Shown: positions 36,642-44,809 of the stretch, piece by piece
Layout: each line of letters opens with the position of its first letter
Numbering within the stretch: the stretch's first letter is position 1
Source: Rhizobium sp. P40RR-XXII
Lineage (GTDB): Bacteria; Pseudomonadota; Alphaproteobacteria; Rhizobiales; Rhizobiaceae
Direction: 5' to 3'
DNA: 64,000 nucleotides
Assembly: GCF_012641405.1 (NCBI RefSeq)
Contig: NZ_JABAII010000001.1
Coordinates: 558,001-622,000 of the forward strand
Program-made: the position numbers and the translations under genes
Notes under the pieces: model-generated
What the model was told of the DNA's origin: nothing
The model's input: only the letters and a program-made list of their open reading frames with translations
The model's database searches: none

Positions 36642-37139
36642 ATGATATCGCGAGCCGATTTTATCGGCCGTTTCGGCGGCGTCTTCGAGCATTCTCCCTT
36701 CATTGCCGAGCGCGCCTACGACGCTGGTACCATCGCCGAACCGCTGACCTCGGGCGGCGTGCATGCCGCTTTGGTGAGGGGCTTCCGCGCTGCCAGCGAG
36801 CAGGAGCGGCTTGGCGTGTTGCGAGCCCATCCGGACCTTGCGGGCCGGCTGGCGGTTGCCGGAGAATTGACCGAGGACAGCCGCAAGGAGCAGGCCGGCG
36901 CCGGGCTCGATCGGCTGAGCCCCGCGGAGCATGCGCGGTTCACCGAACTCAATGCCGCCTATGTGACGAAATTCGGCTTTCCCTTCATCATTGCGGTCAA
37001 AGGGCTTGGCAAGGACGATATCCTCGCTGCCTTCGAAACGCGGGTCGACAATGGCCGGGATGCGGAATTTGCGGCCGCCGCGGCCCAGGTTGAAAAGATC
37101 GCTTTGCTGCGGCTGCAATCCATGTTTCCCGAGGGCTGA
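36642..37139 (+). CDS. uraD: OHCU decarboxylase
   Basis: 2-oxo-4-hydroxy-4-carboxy-5-ureidoimidazoline decarboxylase, 165 residues, giving S-allantoin. Active-site features are the His-Pro-Asp stretch in RAHPDLAGRL, the LNAAYVTKFGFPFIIAVKG block (substrate pocket), and FEHSPFIAERAY near the N-terminus. The start one base after the puuE stop indicates coupling. It acts after UraH and before PuuE. Confidence 0.93.
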   Translation: MISRADFIGRFGGVFEHSPFIAERAYDAGTIAEPLTSGGVHAALVRGFRAASEQERLGVLRAHPDLAGRLAVAGELTEDSRKEQAGAGLDRLSPAEHARFTELNAAYVTKFGFPFIIAVKGLGKDDILAAFETRVDNGRDAEFAAAAAQVEKIALLRLQSMFPEG

Positions 37140-37198
37140 TAGCGAGCTGTTTCCACGCCGCTCATGACTTAGTATTTCACAAACTGGGGCTGTGTCAT

Positions 37199-37561
37199 AT
37201 GAGCTTGGATCGGCTAATCGCCCACCTTGATTACATGCAGCGGGCCGTGTCCGAGGCAGGTCAGTTCCTTCGTGGAATTGATCAAGGCGCATTTTTCAAG
37301 AATGTCGAGAAGCAGCGCGCCGTCGGTATGACTCTCCTGATGATCGGCGAGGCGGCCGCGCGCATTGCGGAGGAATATCCGGAGTTTGTCGTTGACCATC
37401 CGGAGCTGCCTTGGCATGAGATGCACGACTTCAGGAGCAGAATTGCGCAGGGTTATTTCGACATCGAGCTGACGGTCCTGTGGGACATCGCGCAAAAATC
37501 TCTTCCGGAATTGTTCTCACAACTGGATTCCATTCGCCGTTGGCGGGCGGAAGGCGAATGA
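37199..37561 (+). CDS. HepT-like HEPN-fold protein (DUF86) with altered catalytic motif, no partner antitoxin
   Basis: A 120-residue HEPN helical protein of the HepT (DUF86) family. Landmarks are [30 protein letters not shown] and [19 protein letters not shown]. In active HepT RNases the motif is R-x4-6-H-x-Y. Here Arg79 and Tyr86 are kept but His is Gln84 (codon CAG at 37448). The nucleotidyltransferase antitoxin (MntA) normally adjacent is absent on both sides. It sits between uraD and allA, seven bases before allA, so it is expressed with the ureide genes. It is probably not an active toxin. Confidence 0.85.
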   Translation: MSLDRLIAHLDYMQRAVSEAGQFLRGIDQGAFFKNVEKQRAVGMTLLMIGEAAARIAEEYPEFVVDHPELPWHEMHDFRSRIAQGYFDIELTVLWDIAQKSLPELFSQLDSIRRWRAEGE

Positions 37562-37568
37562 TCATAGA

Positions 37569-38069
37569 ATGACACAGCATCTTGAAATTCACCCACTAAC
37601 GAAGGCCGCGTTCGCTCCTTTCGGCGATGTGATCGAGGCCGATCCGGCAACCATGCGGTTCATCAATGGCGGCACGACGGAGCGCTTCCATGCGCTGTCG
37701 GCTGCCGAAGCCATCGGCGACGGGGCACGGGTTATCCTGAACCTGTTTCGCGGTCAGCCGCGCGCCTTCCCCTTCTCGATCGAGATGATGGAGCGCCACC
37801 CTTTCGGCAGCCAGTGTTTCGTGCCGCTGAAAAGCCGGCCGTTTCTCGTGGTCGTCGCGCAGGATGAGGGCGGCAGGCCCGGCAGGCCGCAGGTCTTCCT
37901 GGCCCGGGGCGATCAGGGCGTGAACTATCGGGTCAATGCCTGGCATTATCCGCTGATGGCACTCGGCGAGCAGAGCGATTTCCTTGTTGTCGATCGTGAT
38001 GGGCCGGGAAATAATCTAGAGGAATATTTCTTCGAAACGCCCTACATCATCGGAGCGCCAGCGCTATGA
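37569..38069 (+). CDS. allA: Ureidoglycolate lyase AllA
   Basis: A 166-residue cupin enzyme releasing glyoxylate and urea from ureidoglycolate. Family motifs are [40 protein letters not shown] in pieces, [16 protein letters not shown] and [10 protein letters not shown]. The stop overlaps the uraH start by four bases. It acts downstream of allantoate-degrading steps that are not encoded in this window. Confidence 0.92.
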   Translation: MTQHLEIHPLTKAAFAPFGDVIEADPATMRFINGGTTERFHALSAAEAIGDGARVILNLFRGQPRAFPFSIEMMERHPFGSQCFVPLKSRPFLVVVAQDEGGRPGRPQVFLARGDQGVNYRVNAWHYPLMALGEQSDFLVVDRDGPGNNLEEYFFETPYIIGAPAL

Positions 38070-38422
38070 CCGGATTGACCACCCATGTGCTCGACACCGC
38101 CCTCGGCAAGCCGGCCGAAGGCCTGGTGATCGATCTTTTCAGGATCGAGGGCGATGCGCGCACGCATCTGAAGACGGTCACGACCAATGCCGACGGACGT
38201 GTGGACGGCGGCCCCATCCTGATCGGCGACAGCTTCGTTGCCGGCACCTACGAACTGCTGTTTCGGGCCGGAGACTATCTTCGTGCCAACGGCGCCAAGC
38301 TGCCGGAGCCGGCGTTTCTCGACCTCGTGCCGATCCGCTTCGGCATTGCCGATACAACGGCGCATTACCATGTGCCGCTGCTGATTTCGCCCTATGGCTA
38401 TTCCACCTATCGAGGGAGCTGA
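38066..38422 (+). CDS. uraH: 5-hydroxyisourate hydrolase
   Basis: Transthyretin-related protein of 118 residues that hydrolyses 5-hydroxyisourate to OHCU. The N-terminal signature [14 protein letters not shown], the central RVDGGP and the C-terminal tetrapeptide YRGS, diagnostic of the enzyme rather than true transthyretin, are all present. It is translationally coupled to allA. Confidence 0.95.
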   Translation: MTGLTTHVLDTALGKPAEGLVIDLFRIEGDARTHLKTVTTNADGRVDGGPILIGDSFVAGTYELLFRAGDYLRANGAKLPEPAFLDLVPIRFGIADTTAHYHVPLLISPYGYSTYRGS

Positions 38423-38425
38423 GAC

Positions 38426-39166
38426 TTGCGTTTTGCTGCGATCGCGGACATTCACGGCAATCATCTGGCGCTCGAGGCGGTACTGGACGATATCCGCAAG
38501 CAGGGCGTCACCGAGATCGTCAATCTCGGCGATTGCTTCAGCGGGCCGCTGACGGCTGGCAAGGCCGCCGATATGTTGCTGGAACTGAATGCGCTGACGG
38601 TGTGCGGCAATCATGATCGGTATCTGATCGAGCAGGCGCCGGAGGCCATGCATGTTTCGGACAAGGCGGCTTACGACGAATTGACCGAACGCCATCTGGA
38701 ATGGCTGCGCCGCCTGCCGTTCAGTACGACCTATCGGAACGAAGCCTATCTTTGCCACGCCACGCCGACCGACGACAATGTCTATTGGCTCGAATCCGTC
38801 TCACCGGACGGTTATGTCTATCTGAAGCCGCTGGAGGAGATCGAAGCGCTTGCCGTCGGTGTCGATTTTCGGCTGATCCTGTGCGGGCATACTCATATTC
38901 CGCGAGCCGTCCGTCTCTCAGGCGGCCGCCTAATCGTCAATCCCGGCAGCGTCGGCTGCCCGGCCTATGACGATGTTCTGCCCTATCATCACAAGGTGGA
39001 AGCCGGCCATCCCTTCGCCTCCTACGCCATTCTGAAAAAGACAGGCGATAACTGGCTGCCGGTCTTCCGGCAGGTGGCCTACGATCACATGGCAATGGCG
39101 AAGCTCGCGGCTGAGAATGACCGTACGGAGTGGGCAAGCGGCTTGGCAACGGGCTGGCTGCGTTAG
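38426..39166 (+). CDS. Metallophosphoesterase, YfcE/MPP type
   Basis: A 246-residue calcineurin-like phosphoesterase. The metal ligands are visible in order: DIHGNHLAL, NLGDCFSGP, GNHDR, then CGHTHIPRAV. The start is a TTG at 38426, with GAGGGAG upstream, three bases after the uraH stop. It is the last gene of the ureide operon. Its substrate is unknown and no direct link to purine breakdown is established. Confidence 0.88.
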   Translation: MRFAAIADIHGNHLALEAVLDDIRKQGVTEIVNLGDCFSGPLTAGKAADMLLELNALTVCGNHDRYLIEQAPEAMHVSDKAAYDELTERHLEWLRRLPFSTTYRNEAYLCHATPTDDNVYWLESVSPDGYVYLKPLEEIEALAVGVDFRLILCGHTHIPRAVRLSGGRLIVNPGSVGCPAYDDVLPYHHKVEAGHPFASYAILKKTGDNWLPVFRQVAYDHMAMAKLAAENDRTEWASGLATGWLR

Positions 39167-39214
39167 AGCACGTCGCGCAAAAATGTGCAGCGCTTTTGCG
39201 GCAACGACTGCGCT
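39163..39214. repeat. Palindromic rhizobial-type intergenic element, overlapping a stop codon
   Basis: The sequence TTAGAGCACGTCGCGCAAAA and the following bases hold a CGCAAAA/TTTTGCG stem (39176-39182 with 39194-39200). It resembles an element I recall as frequent between rhizobial genes. Its left end supplies the phosphoesterase stop codon. It lies between convergent genes. Confidence 0.55.
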
Positions 39215-40354
39215 TTAAAGATCAGCCAGGATCGATCGATCTACCGCTTTGATATCCCGCTTGCCGCACAGCGCCATGGAGATATCCAACTCCTTACGGA
39301 TGATCTCGAGCGCGAGCGTTACGCCTTCCTTGCCCATGGCGCCCAGACCATAAAGGAAAGGGCGGCCGATGTAGGTGCCCTTGGCGCCGAGTGCAATGGC
39401 CTTGAGCACGTCCTGGCCGGAACGGATGCCGCCATCCATATGCACCTCGATCTTATCACCCACCGCATCGACGATCCGTGGCAGCATGCTGATGGAGGAA
39501 TGAGCGCCGTCGAGCTGGCGGCCGCCATGGTTGGAGACGATGATGGCGTCGGCGCCGGTATCGACGGCCGCCTTCGCATCCTCAGCGTCGAGAATGCCCT
39601 TGATGATCAGCGGGCCGCCCCATTGCTCCTTGATCCAGCCGACATCGCTCCAGGAGAGCTTGGGGTCGAATTGCGAATGCGTCCAGTGCGACAGCGTCGT
39701 CATGTCGGAAATATCCTTGGCGTGACCGATGATGTTGCCGAAGGAATGGCGCTTCGTCTTCAGCATATTCATACACCAGCCTGGTCGCGTAGCCATCTGC
39801 CAGAGATTTTTCACGGTCATTTTCGGCGGTGCCGACAATCCGTTGCGGATGTCGTTGTGGCGCTGGCCGAGGATCTGCAGGTCGGCCGTCAGCACCAGCG
39901 CCGAGCATTTCGCCGCCTTGGCGCGGTGGATCAGGTTCAGGACGAAATCGCGGTCCTTCATGACATAGAGCTGGAACCAGAAGGGTTGCTTCGTTACCGA
40001 GGCGATATCCTCGATCGAACATATGCTCATCGTCGACAGCGTGAAGGGAATACCGAATTCCTCCGCCGCGCGCGCCGCCAGCATCTCGCCATCGGCATGC
40101 TGCATGCCGGTGAGACCGGTCGGCGCCAGGGCGACCGGCATGGAGACTTTCTGGCCGACCATGCTGGTTGCCAGCGACCGGTCGGACATGTCGACGAGAA
40201 CGCGCTGACGCAGCTTGATCCTGGCGAAATCCGCCTCGTTCGCCTGATAGGTCGATTCCGTCCACGAACCGGAATCGGCATATTGGAAGAACATTTTCGG
40301 CACGCGCCGCCGAGCGAGCTTCTTCAGTTCTGCGATGGTAAGCGGCGCGGTCAT
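39215..40354 (-). CDS. lldD: FMN-dependent alpha-hydroxy-acid dehydrogenase, probable L-lactate dehydrogenase LldD
   Basis: A 379-residue flavoprotein oxidising an alpha-hydroxy acid, most likely L-lactate, to the keto acid. FMN and active-site motifs are PVALAPTGLTGMQHADGE, the base His in IVSNHGGRQLDG, and MDGGIRSGQDVLKAIALGA. No membrane segment is present. It lies 47 bases after guaD on the same strand, so it may be in the puuD-guaD transcript. Glycolate or another hydroxy acid is possible. Confidence 0.87.
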   Translation of the reverse strand: MTAPLTIAELKKLARRRVPKMFFQYADSGSWTESTYQANEADFARIKLRQRVLVDMSDRSLATSMVGQKVSMPVALAPTGLTGMQHADGEMLAARAAEEFGIPFTLSTMSICSIEDIASVTKQPFWFQLYVMKDRDFVLNLIHRAKAAKCSALVLTADLQILGQRHNDIRNGLSAPPKMTVKNLWQMATRPGWCMNMLKTKRHSFGNIIGHAKDISDMTTLSHWTHSQFDPKLSWSDVGWIKEQWGGPLIIKGILDAEDAKAAVDTGADAIIVSNHGGRQLDGAHSSISMLPRIVDAVGDKIEVHMDGGIRSGQDVLKAIALGAKGTYIGRPFLYGLGAMGKEGVTLALEIIRKELDISMALCGKRDIKAVDRSILADL

Positions 40355-40401
40355 GGCTGTCTGCCCTCTGGACGGTTACATGGCGATGGGGTTGGATTGC
40401 C

Positions 40402-41709
40402 TTATTGCAGGGTCGATTTCATCGGCTTTCCGGCGACATAGGTTTCGACGACGGCGCGGTCGTCGCCCATGGTCTGCAGCAGGAACAGCTCTTCGGTGAG
40501 GCTCTTCGTCACTTCCATCTTCAGCGCCATGGCCGGCGTTGCGGCGGCATTGAGGACGATGAGGTCGGCTTCGGTGCCGGCGTCGAGCGTGCCGATCTTG
40601 TCGACGAGCGAGAGGGACTCGGCATTGCCTCGCGTCATGTAATAATAGCTTTCCAGCGGGTTCAGGCGCTCGCCCAGCAGCTGCTGGATCTTGTAGGCCT
40701 CGTCCATGGTGCGCAGCATGGAATAGCTGGAGCCGCCGCCGATATCGGTGGCGACGCCGATGCGAACGGGTTTCTCGCGGCGCGCCAGCGCCTTCAGCGG
40801 AAAGAGGCCGGAGCCGAGAAACAGGTTCGAGGTCGGGCAATGCACCGCGACTGCGCCTGCTTCGCTCATGGCGTCGGCTTCACGCTCCGAGAGATGGATC
40901 GCATGACCGAACAGGCTCTTTGGGCCAAGCAGACCGTAATGCGCATAGATATCGGTATAGTCGATCGCGTCGGGATAGAGTTCGCAGGTGAACTTGATCT
41001 CATCGTGGTTCTCGGAAAGATGCGTCTGAATGTGCAGATCCGGGAATTCGCGGGCGAGGGTGGCGGTCGCCTCCATCTGCGCGGGCGTGGAGGTGATGGC
41101 GAAGCGCGGCGTGATGGCAACATGGTTGCGGCCCTTGCCGTGCCATTGTGCAATCACTTCGCGGGTCTCGTCGTAACCCATTTCGGGCGTGTCGAGCAGG
41201 CCTTGCGGGGCGTTGCGGTCCATCATGACCTTGCCGCCGACCATGCGCATGTTGCACCGCATGGCTTCGGCAAAATAGGCGTCGACGGAGGTCTTGTGCA
41301 CCGAACAATAGGCAACCGCCGTCGTCGTGCCGTGGCGGATCATCTCGTCATAGAAATGGGTGGCGATACGCTGCGCATGCGCGCTTTCGACGAAGCGGCA
41401 TTCCTCCGGGAAAGTATAGGTATTCAGCCATTCCAGGAGGTTGGCGGCATAGGAGGCGATCACCTGCATCTGCGGGAAATGCAGGTGCATGTCGATGAAA
41501 CCCGGCAGGATCAAGTGCGGACGGTGGTCGATTTCGGTGACGCCTTCCGGCGCCCGCGCCTTGATATCAGCATAGGGGCCGGTTGCGGCGATCGTGCCGT
41601 TCTCGACCAGCAGGCCGCCATCGCTTTCATAAGCGTAGCTGTCCGTGTCGTCGAGGCTTTGCGGCAGGCGCTTGAAGGAAAGCAGGCGGCCGCGCAGAAG
41701 GGTGGTCAT
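40402..41709 (-). CDS. guaD: Guanine deaminase
   Basis: Zinc amidohydrolase of 435 residues converting guanine to xanthine. The metal motif is GFIDMHLHFPQ, followed by HGTTTAVAYCSVH, HLSENHDEI (metal His) and VATDIGGG (metal Asp). Its start overlaps the puuD stop (ATGA). It supplies xanthine to the XdhAB enzyme encoded a few kilobases away. Confidence 0.94.
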   Translation of the reverse strand: MTTLLRGRLLSFKRLPQSLDDTDSYAYESDGGLLVENGTIAATGPYADIKARAPEGVTEIDHRPHLILPGFIDMHLHFPQMQVIASYAANLLEWLNTYTFPEECRFVESAHAQRIATHFYDEMIRHGTTTAVAYCSVHKTSVDAYFAEAMRCNMRMVGGKVMMDRNAPQGLLDTPEMGYDETREVIAQWHGKGRNHVAITPRFAITSTPAQMEATATLAREFPDLHIQTHLSENHDEIKFTCELYPDAIDYTDIYAHYGLLGPKSLFGHAIHLSEREADAMSEAGAVAVHCPTSNLFLGSGLFPLKALARREKPVRIGVATDIGGGSSYSMLRTMDEAYKIQQLLGERLNPLESYYYMTRGNAESLSLVDKIGTLDAGTEADLIVLNAAATPAMALKMEVTKSLTEELFLLQTMGDDRAVVETYVAGKPMKSTLQ

Positions 41710-42944
41710 TGGCTCTTTTCTCCGATGGAGCTTTCGAACCAGGCGACCAGCAGCTTGCGCTCCTCTGGCGTGACGTCCGTGACGTTGCCGGGAGGCATGG
41801 CGTGGCTGCGGCCAGCCTGGATATAGATCTCCCGGGCATGCATAGCGATTTCCGCGTCATTTTCCAGCGTCATGCCTTTCGGCGGGCGGACAATTCCCTC
41901 ATAGACGGGTTCTGCCGCATGACACATGGAACAGCGCGTCGACACCATCTGCTTGACGGCTGGGAAATGCGCGTCCGAGGCGAACTGCTGGAAGGCGGGA
42001 GCGACTGCATTCGCATCCTTCTCGCCGGTCAGCACCTTCGGAACGGTCGAAAGCCACATAATGGCGATGAAGATGACGACGGTGACGATCCAGGTCCAGG
42101 TCGGGCGGCCCTTGCGGGCATGCGTCGTGTTGAACCAGTGGCGGATGGTGACGCCCATCAGGAACACCAGCGCCGCGATCACCCAGTTATAGGCCGTGCC
42201 GAAGGCCAGCGGATAATGATTCGACAACATGAAGAAGATGACGGGCAGCGTCAGATAGTTGTTGTGCAGCGAGCGCTGCTTGGCGATGCGGCCGTATTCG
42301 GGGTCCGGCGTGCGGCCGGCAATGAGATCGGCGACGACGATCTTCTGGTTGGGAATGATGATCATGAAGACGTTGGCGGACATGATCGTCGCGGTGAAGG
42401 CGCCGAGATGCAGGAAGGCGGCGCGGCCGGTGAAGAGGTGCGTATAGCCCCAGGCCATGAAGACCAGCACGGCATAAAGCACGATCATCAGTCCCCAGGT
42501 ATTGTTGCCGAGCGGGGATTTGCAGAGAAGGTCATAGACGATCCAGCCGCCGGCAAGTGAGGCCAGCGAAATCAGAATGGCGACGGGGACGCCGACGTCG
42601 AGCACATGCCGGTCGATGAGGAAGAGATTGGCGCCGCCGTAATAGACGATGCACAGCATCAGGAAGCCGGAAAGCCAGGTGAAATAGCTCTCGTATTTGA
42701 ACCAGGTCAGATGTTCCGGCATCTGCGCCGGGGCAACGAGATATTTCTGGATATGATAGAAGCCGCCGCCGTGAACCTGCCATTCCTCGCCATAGGCGCC
42801 AGGCGGAAGATGGGGGCGCTTCACCAGCCCGAGATCGAGCGCGATGAAGTAGAAGGACGAACCGATCCAGGCAATGGCGGTTATGACGTGGAACCAGCGG
42901 GCAGCAAATGTGAGCCACTCCCACGCTATGGCGTATTCATACAT
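41706..42944 (-). CDS. puuD: Membrane urate hydroxylase PuuD with C-terminal cytochrome c
   Basis: A 412-residue protein. Eight or so hydrophobic helices form the PuuD membrane domain (AIAWIGSSFYFIALDLGL near residue 25), followed by a periplasmic cytochrome c domain with the heme motif CSMCH (Cys338-His342) and a late methionine (HAMPPGN). PuuD oxidises urate to 5-hydroxyisourate and passes electrons to the respiratory chain, so no peroxide is made. It is the first gene of puuD-guaD and replaces a soluble uricase. Confidence 0.94.
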   Translation of the reverse strand: MYEYAIAWEWLTFAARWFHVITAIAWIGSSFYFIALDLGLVKRPHLPPGAYGEEWQVHGGGFYHIQKYLVAPAQMPEHLTWFKYESYFTWLSGFLMLCIVYYGGANLFLIDRHVLDVGVPVAILISLASLAGGWIVYDLLCKSPLGNNTWGLMIVLYAVLVFMAWGYTHLFTGRAAFLHLGAFTATIMSANVFMIIIPNQKIVVADLIAGRTPDPEYGRIAKQRSLHNNYLTLPVIFFMLSNHYPLAFGTAYNWVIAALVFLMGVTIRHWFNTTHARKGRPTWTWIVTVVIFIAIMWLSTVPKVLTGEKDANAVAPAFQQFASDAHFPAVKQMVSTRCSMCHAAEPVYEGIVRPPKGMTLENDAEIAMHAREIYIQAGRSHAMPPGNVTDVTPEERKLLVAWFESSIGEKSQ

Positions 42945-43161
42945 TCAGTTCCCCTTTTCTTCCTCCGACTCGACACCTTGCAGAATGTTGAGAGCGTATG
43001 GAAGAGGGGGGCGTTTGATGTGCGGGCAAAAAGCGCGGCCTTGTCTAGCGCCCCGGACGCATTAGATCAGATTATGGCAGTTTTTTAATAAAATGCCCTT
43101 GGCTGCTTGGAGCGGGCCATGTCCGCGGCGGCCGTCTATTTTTTTCGACGGAGAATTGCCC

Positions 43162-43497
43162 ATGCGTGGTATTCTGGCGTTCGTATTTTTTCTTCCCTCC
43201 GCAGCCTTCGCTTTGGCGCATGAGGCGCCCTCCGGCTGGTCCTACGACCCCTATTGCTGCAATGGCGACAGCAAGACAGGCGATTGCGAGATGATCCCGT
43301 CGCGCACCGTCACCATCGTGCCGGGCGGCTATCGAGTGACGCTCAATCCTGGCGACCATCGCTACGTAACGCACGCGCATATCTTCAATCTGCCGCAGCG
43401 GAAAACGATGCGTTCGCCTGACGGAGCCTACCATCTCTGTCTGTTTCCGGATGAAAACACACCGCGCTGTTTCTATGCCCCTGACATGGCCTACTGA
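43162..43497 (+). CDS. Small secreted cysteine-containing protein of unknown function
   Basis: A 111-residue protein from the ATG at 43162 (SD GACGGAGAA). The signal peptide MRGILAFVFFLPSAAFALA is followed by a mature domain with five cysteines (YCCNG, DCEMI, HLCLF, RCFYA) that could form disulfides. Proteins of this look occur widely in rhizobia. I know of no function. It stands alone, divergent from puuD. Confidence 0.8.
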   Translation: MRGILAFVFFLPSAAFALAHEAPSGWSYDPYCCNGDSKTGDCEMIPSRTVTIVPGGYRVTLNPGDHRYVTHAHIFNLPQRKTMRSPDGAYHLCLFPDENTPRCFYAPDMAY

Positions 43498-43533
43498 ACA
43501 CCGGAGAGTGGCGCAGCTCTGAACGACTTTATC

Positions 43534-43582
43534 TCATTGCTCCGGACGGAGAGCTGCTGCGCAGTTTTCCTGGAACTACTCC
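43534..43582. repeat. Diverged copy of a dispersed palindromic element, overlapping a stop codon
   Basis: CCGGACGGA, GCTGC, TTTTCCTGGAA and CTC occur in the same order and spacing as in the element at 56108-56148. The stem is weakened by substitutions. The lysR stop codon (43576-43578) lies inside it. Confidence 0.45.
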
Positions 43583-44472
43583 AGCGGCATGCCGAATTCG
43601 CAGAGGAGCCAATCCCTGAAGGCGCGGATTCGCGGCGTATGACGCCGGTTTTCCGGATAGGCGATCCAGTAGTCCGTATTGTCGGACGAAAGAATATCGA
43701 AGGGCTGAATCAGCCGGCCGGAAGCCAGATCATCCGTATAGAACTCCGGGGTCAGGATGGCGACGCCTTGACCGGCCAATGCCGCGCTTGCCTCGAAGGA
43801 CTGGGCGCCTAGCCTGCTGCGCGGCCGGCCCTGTAGGCCGGGGTCGGGAACGCCAGCCTCCTTAAACCATTGGACCCACCATGGGTCACCTGCGTCGATG
43901 ATGCGGAGCTTCAGGAGATCGGCCGGTTCGTGTATGCCGCCGACCGTCTCCGCAAGAGCCGGGCTCAGCATCGGCGTGAAATAGACCTTCATCAATAGGT
44001 GGGCGCGCAGTCCCGGCCACTGGCCACGCCCAGCGCGGATGGCGATATCGGAGGGCTCTCGGGCGAAGTCTATGATCGAGCCCGAGGTATCCAGCCGGAC
44101 GGCAATATTGGGATGCTTCAGCTGAAACGAACCGATATGGCGGGCTAGCCACTGCGAGGCGAAGGTGGGGGTCGAATGGATGCACAGCGTCGCTTCGGCA
44201 TCGCCGCGGATCGAGGTCATGGCCTCCTGCAGCATGGCAAAGGCTTCCGCCACTTTCGGTGCAAGCTGCTCTCCGGCCTTGGTCAACAGGATCTGCCGCG
44301 GACGACGTAGGAATAACGGCTCGCCCAAAGTCTCTTCTAGCAGCTTGATCTGATAGCTGACCGCCGTCTGCGTCATGCCAAGTTCTTCGCCAGCCCGCGT
44401 GAAACTGCCGTGCCTGGCGGCGGCCTCGAAGACGCGGAGCGCATTCAGCGGAAAGCGCATGGACAATTTCAT
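43576..44472 (-). CDS. LysR-family regulator, GcvA-like
   Basis: A 298-residue regulator. The N-terminal helix-turn-helix is NALRVFEAAARHGSFTRAGEEL followed by GMTQTAVSYQIKLLEE, the pattern of the GcvA subgroup. The effector domain is complete (PTFASQWLARHIGSF, LAGQGVAILTPEFY). It stands between the purine genes and a small divergent gene. A role in controlling either is possible but not shown. Confidence 0.9.
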   Translation of the reverse strand: MKLSMRFPLNALRVFEAAARHGSFTRAGEELGMTQTAVSYQIKLLEETLGEPLFLRRPRQILLTKAGEQLAPKVAEAFAMLQEAMTSIRGDAEATLCIHSTPTFASQWLARHIGSFQLKHPNIAVRLDTSGSIIDFAREPSDIAIRAGRGQWPGLRAHLLMKVYFTPMLSPALAETVGGIHEPADLLKLRIIDAGDPWWVQWFKEAGVPDPGLQGRPRSRLGAQSFEASAALAGQGVAILTPEFYTDDLASGRLIQPFDILSSDNTDYWIAYPENRRHTPRIRAFRDWLLCEFGMPLE

Positions 44473-44574
44473 GGATAAGTTCTCTTTATGTATGCAGACG
44501 ATAGTTCGATTGGAATTTCAGCATTTTTCGCTCCAGACTACAACCCATATCACTGATCTGATTGAGGTGTTGTC

Positions 44575-44778
44575 ATGGATTGCTATGTTGTGGAACAGGT
44601 GCAAGCAGCCAGGCCCACGGTTCTGGAGCGTCTTCTGGAATCGTTGACGCGGGCCTTCGTCAAACATGCGGAGCCGTCGCCGCATCTCGATCTAGATGAG
44701 ATGCCGGACCGCCTGAAGCGTGACCTCGGATTTCTCGACGGGCGCGAGCCGCGTTATGACGATAACCGGCTGCTCTAA
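44575..44778 (+). CDS. Small protein with DUF1127-like C-terminus
   Basis: Sixty-seven residues: a helical N-terminus (VLERLLESLTRAFVKHAE) and a C-terminal MPDRLKRDLGFLDGREP segment like that of DUF1127-type small proteins of alphaproteobacteria, some of which bind RNA or affect phosphate and carbon regulation. It is divergent from lysR with a 102-base gap. Its function is not known. Confidence 0.65.
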   Translation: MDCYVVEQVQAARPTVLERLLESLTRAFVKHAEPSPHLDLDEMPDRLKRDLGFLDGREPRYDDNRLL

Positions 44779-44809
44779 GTGGCAATGGGCGCAAGCCCGG
44801 GAAGGACAA

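Noticed and set aside
37199..37561. Active HepT/MntA toxin-antitoxin system
   Set aside because: The catalytic His is Gln and no nucleotidyltransferase gene lies on either side.
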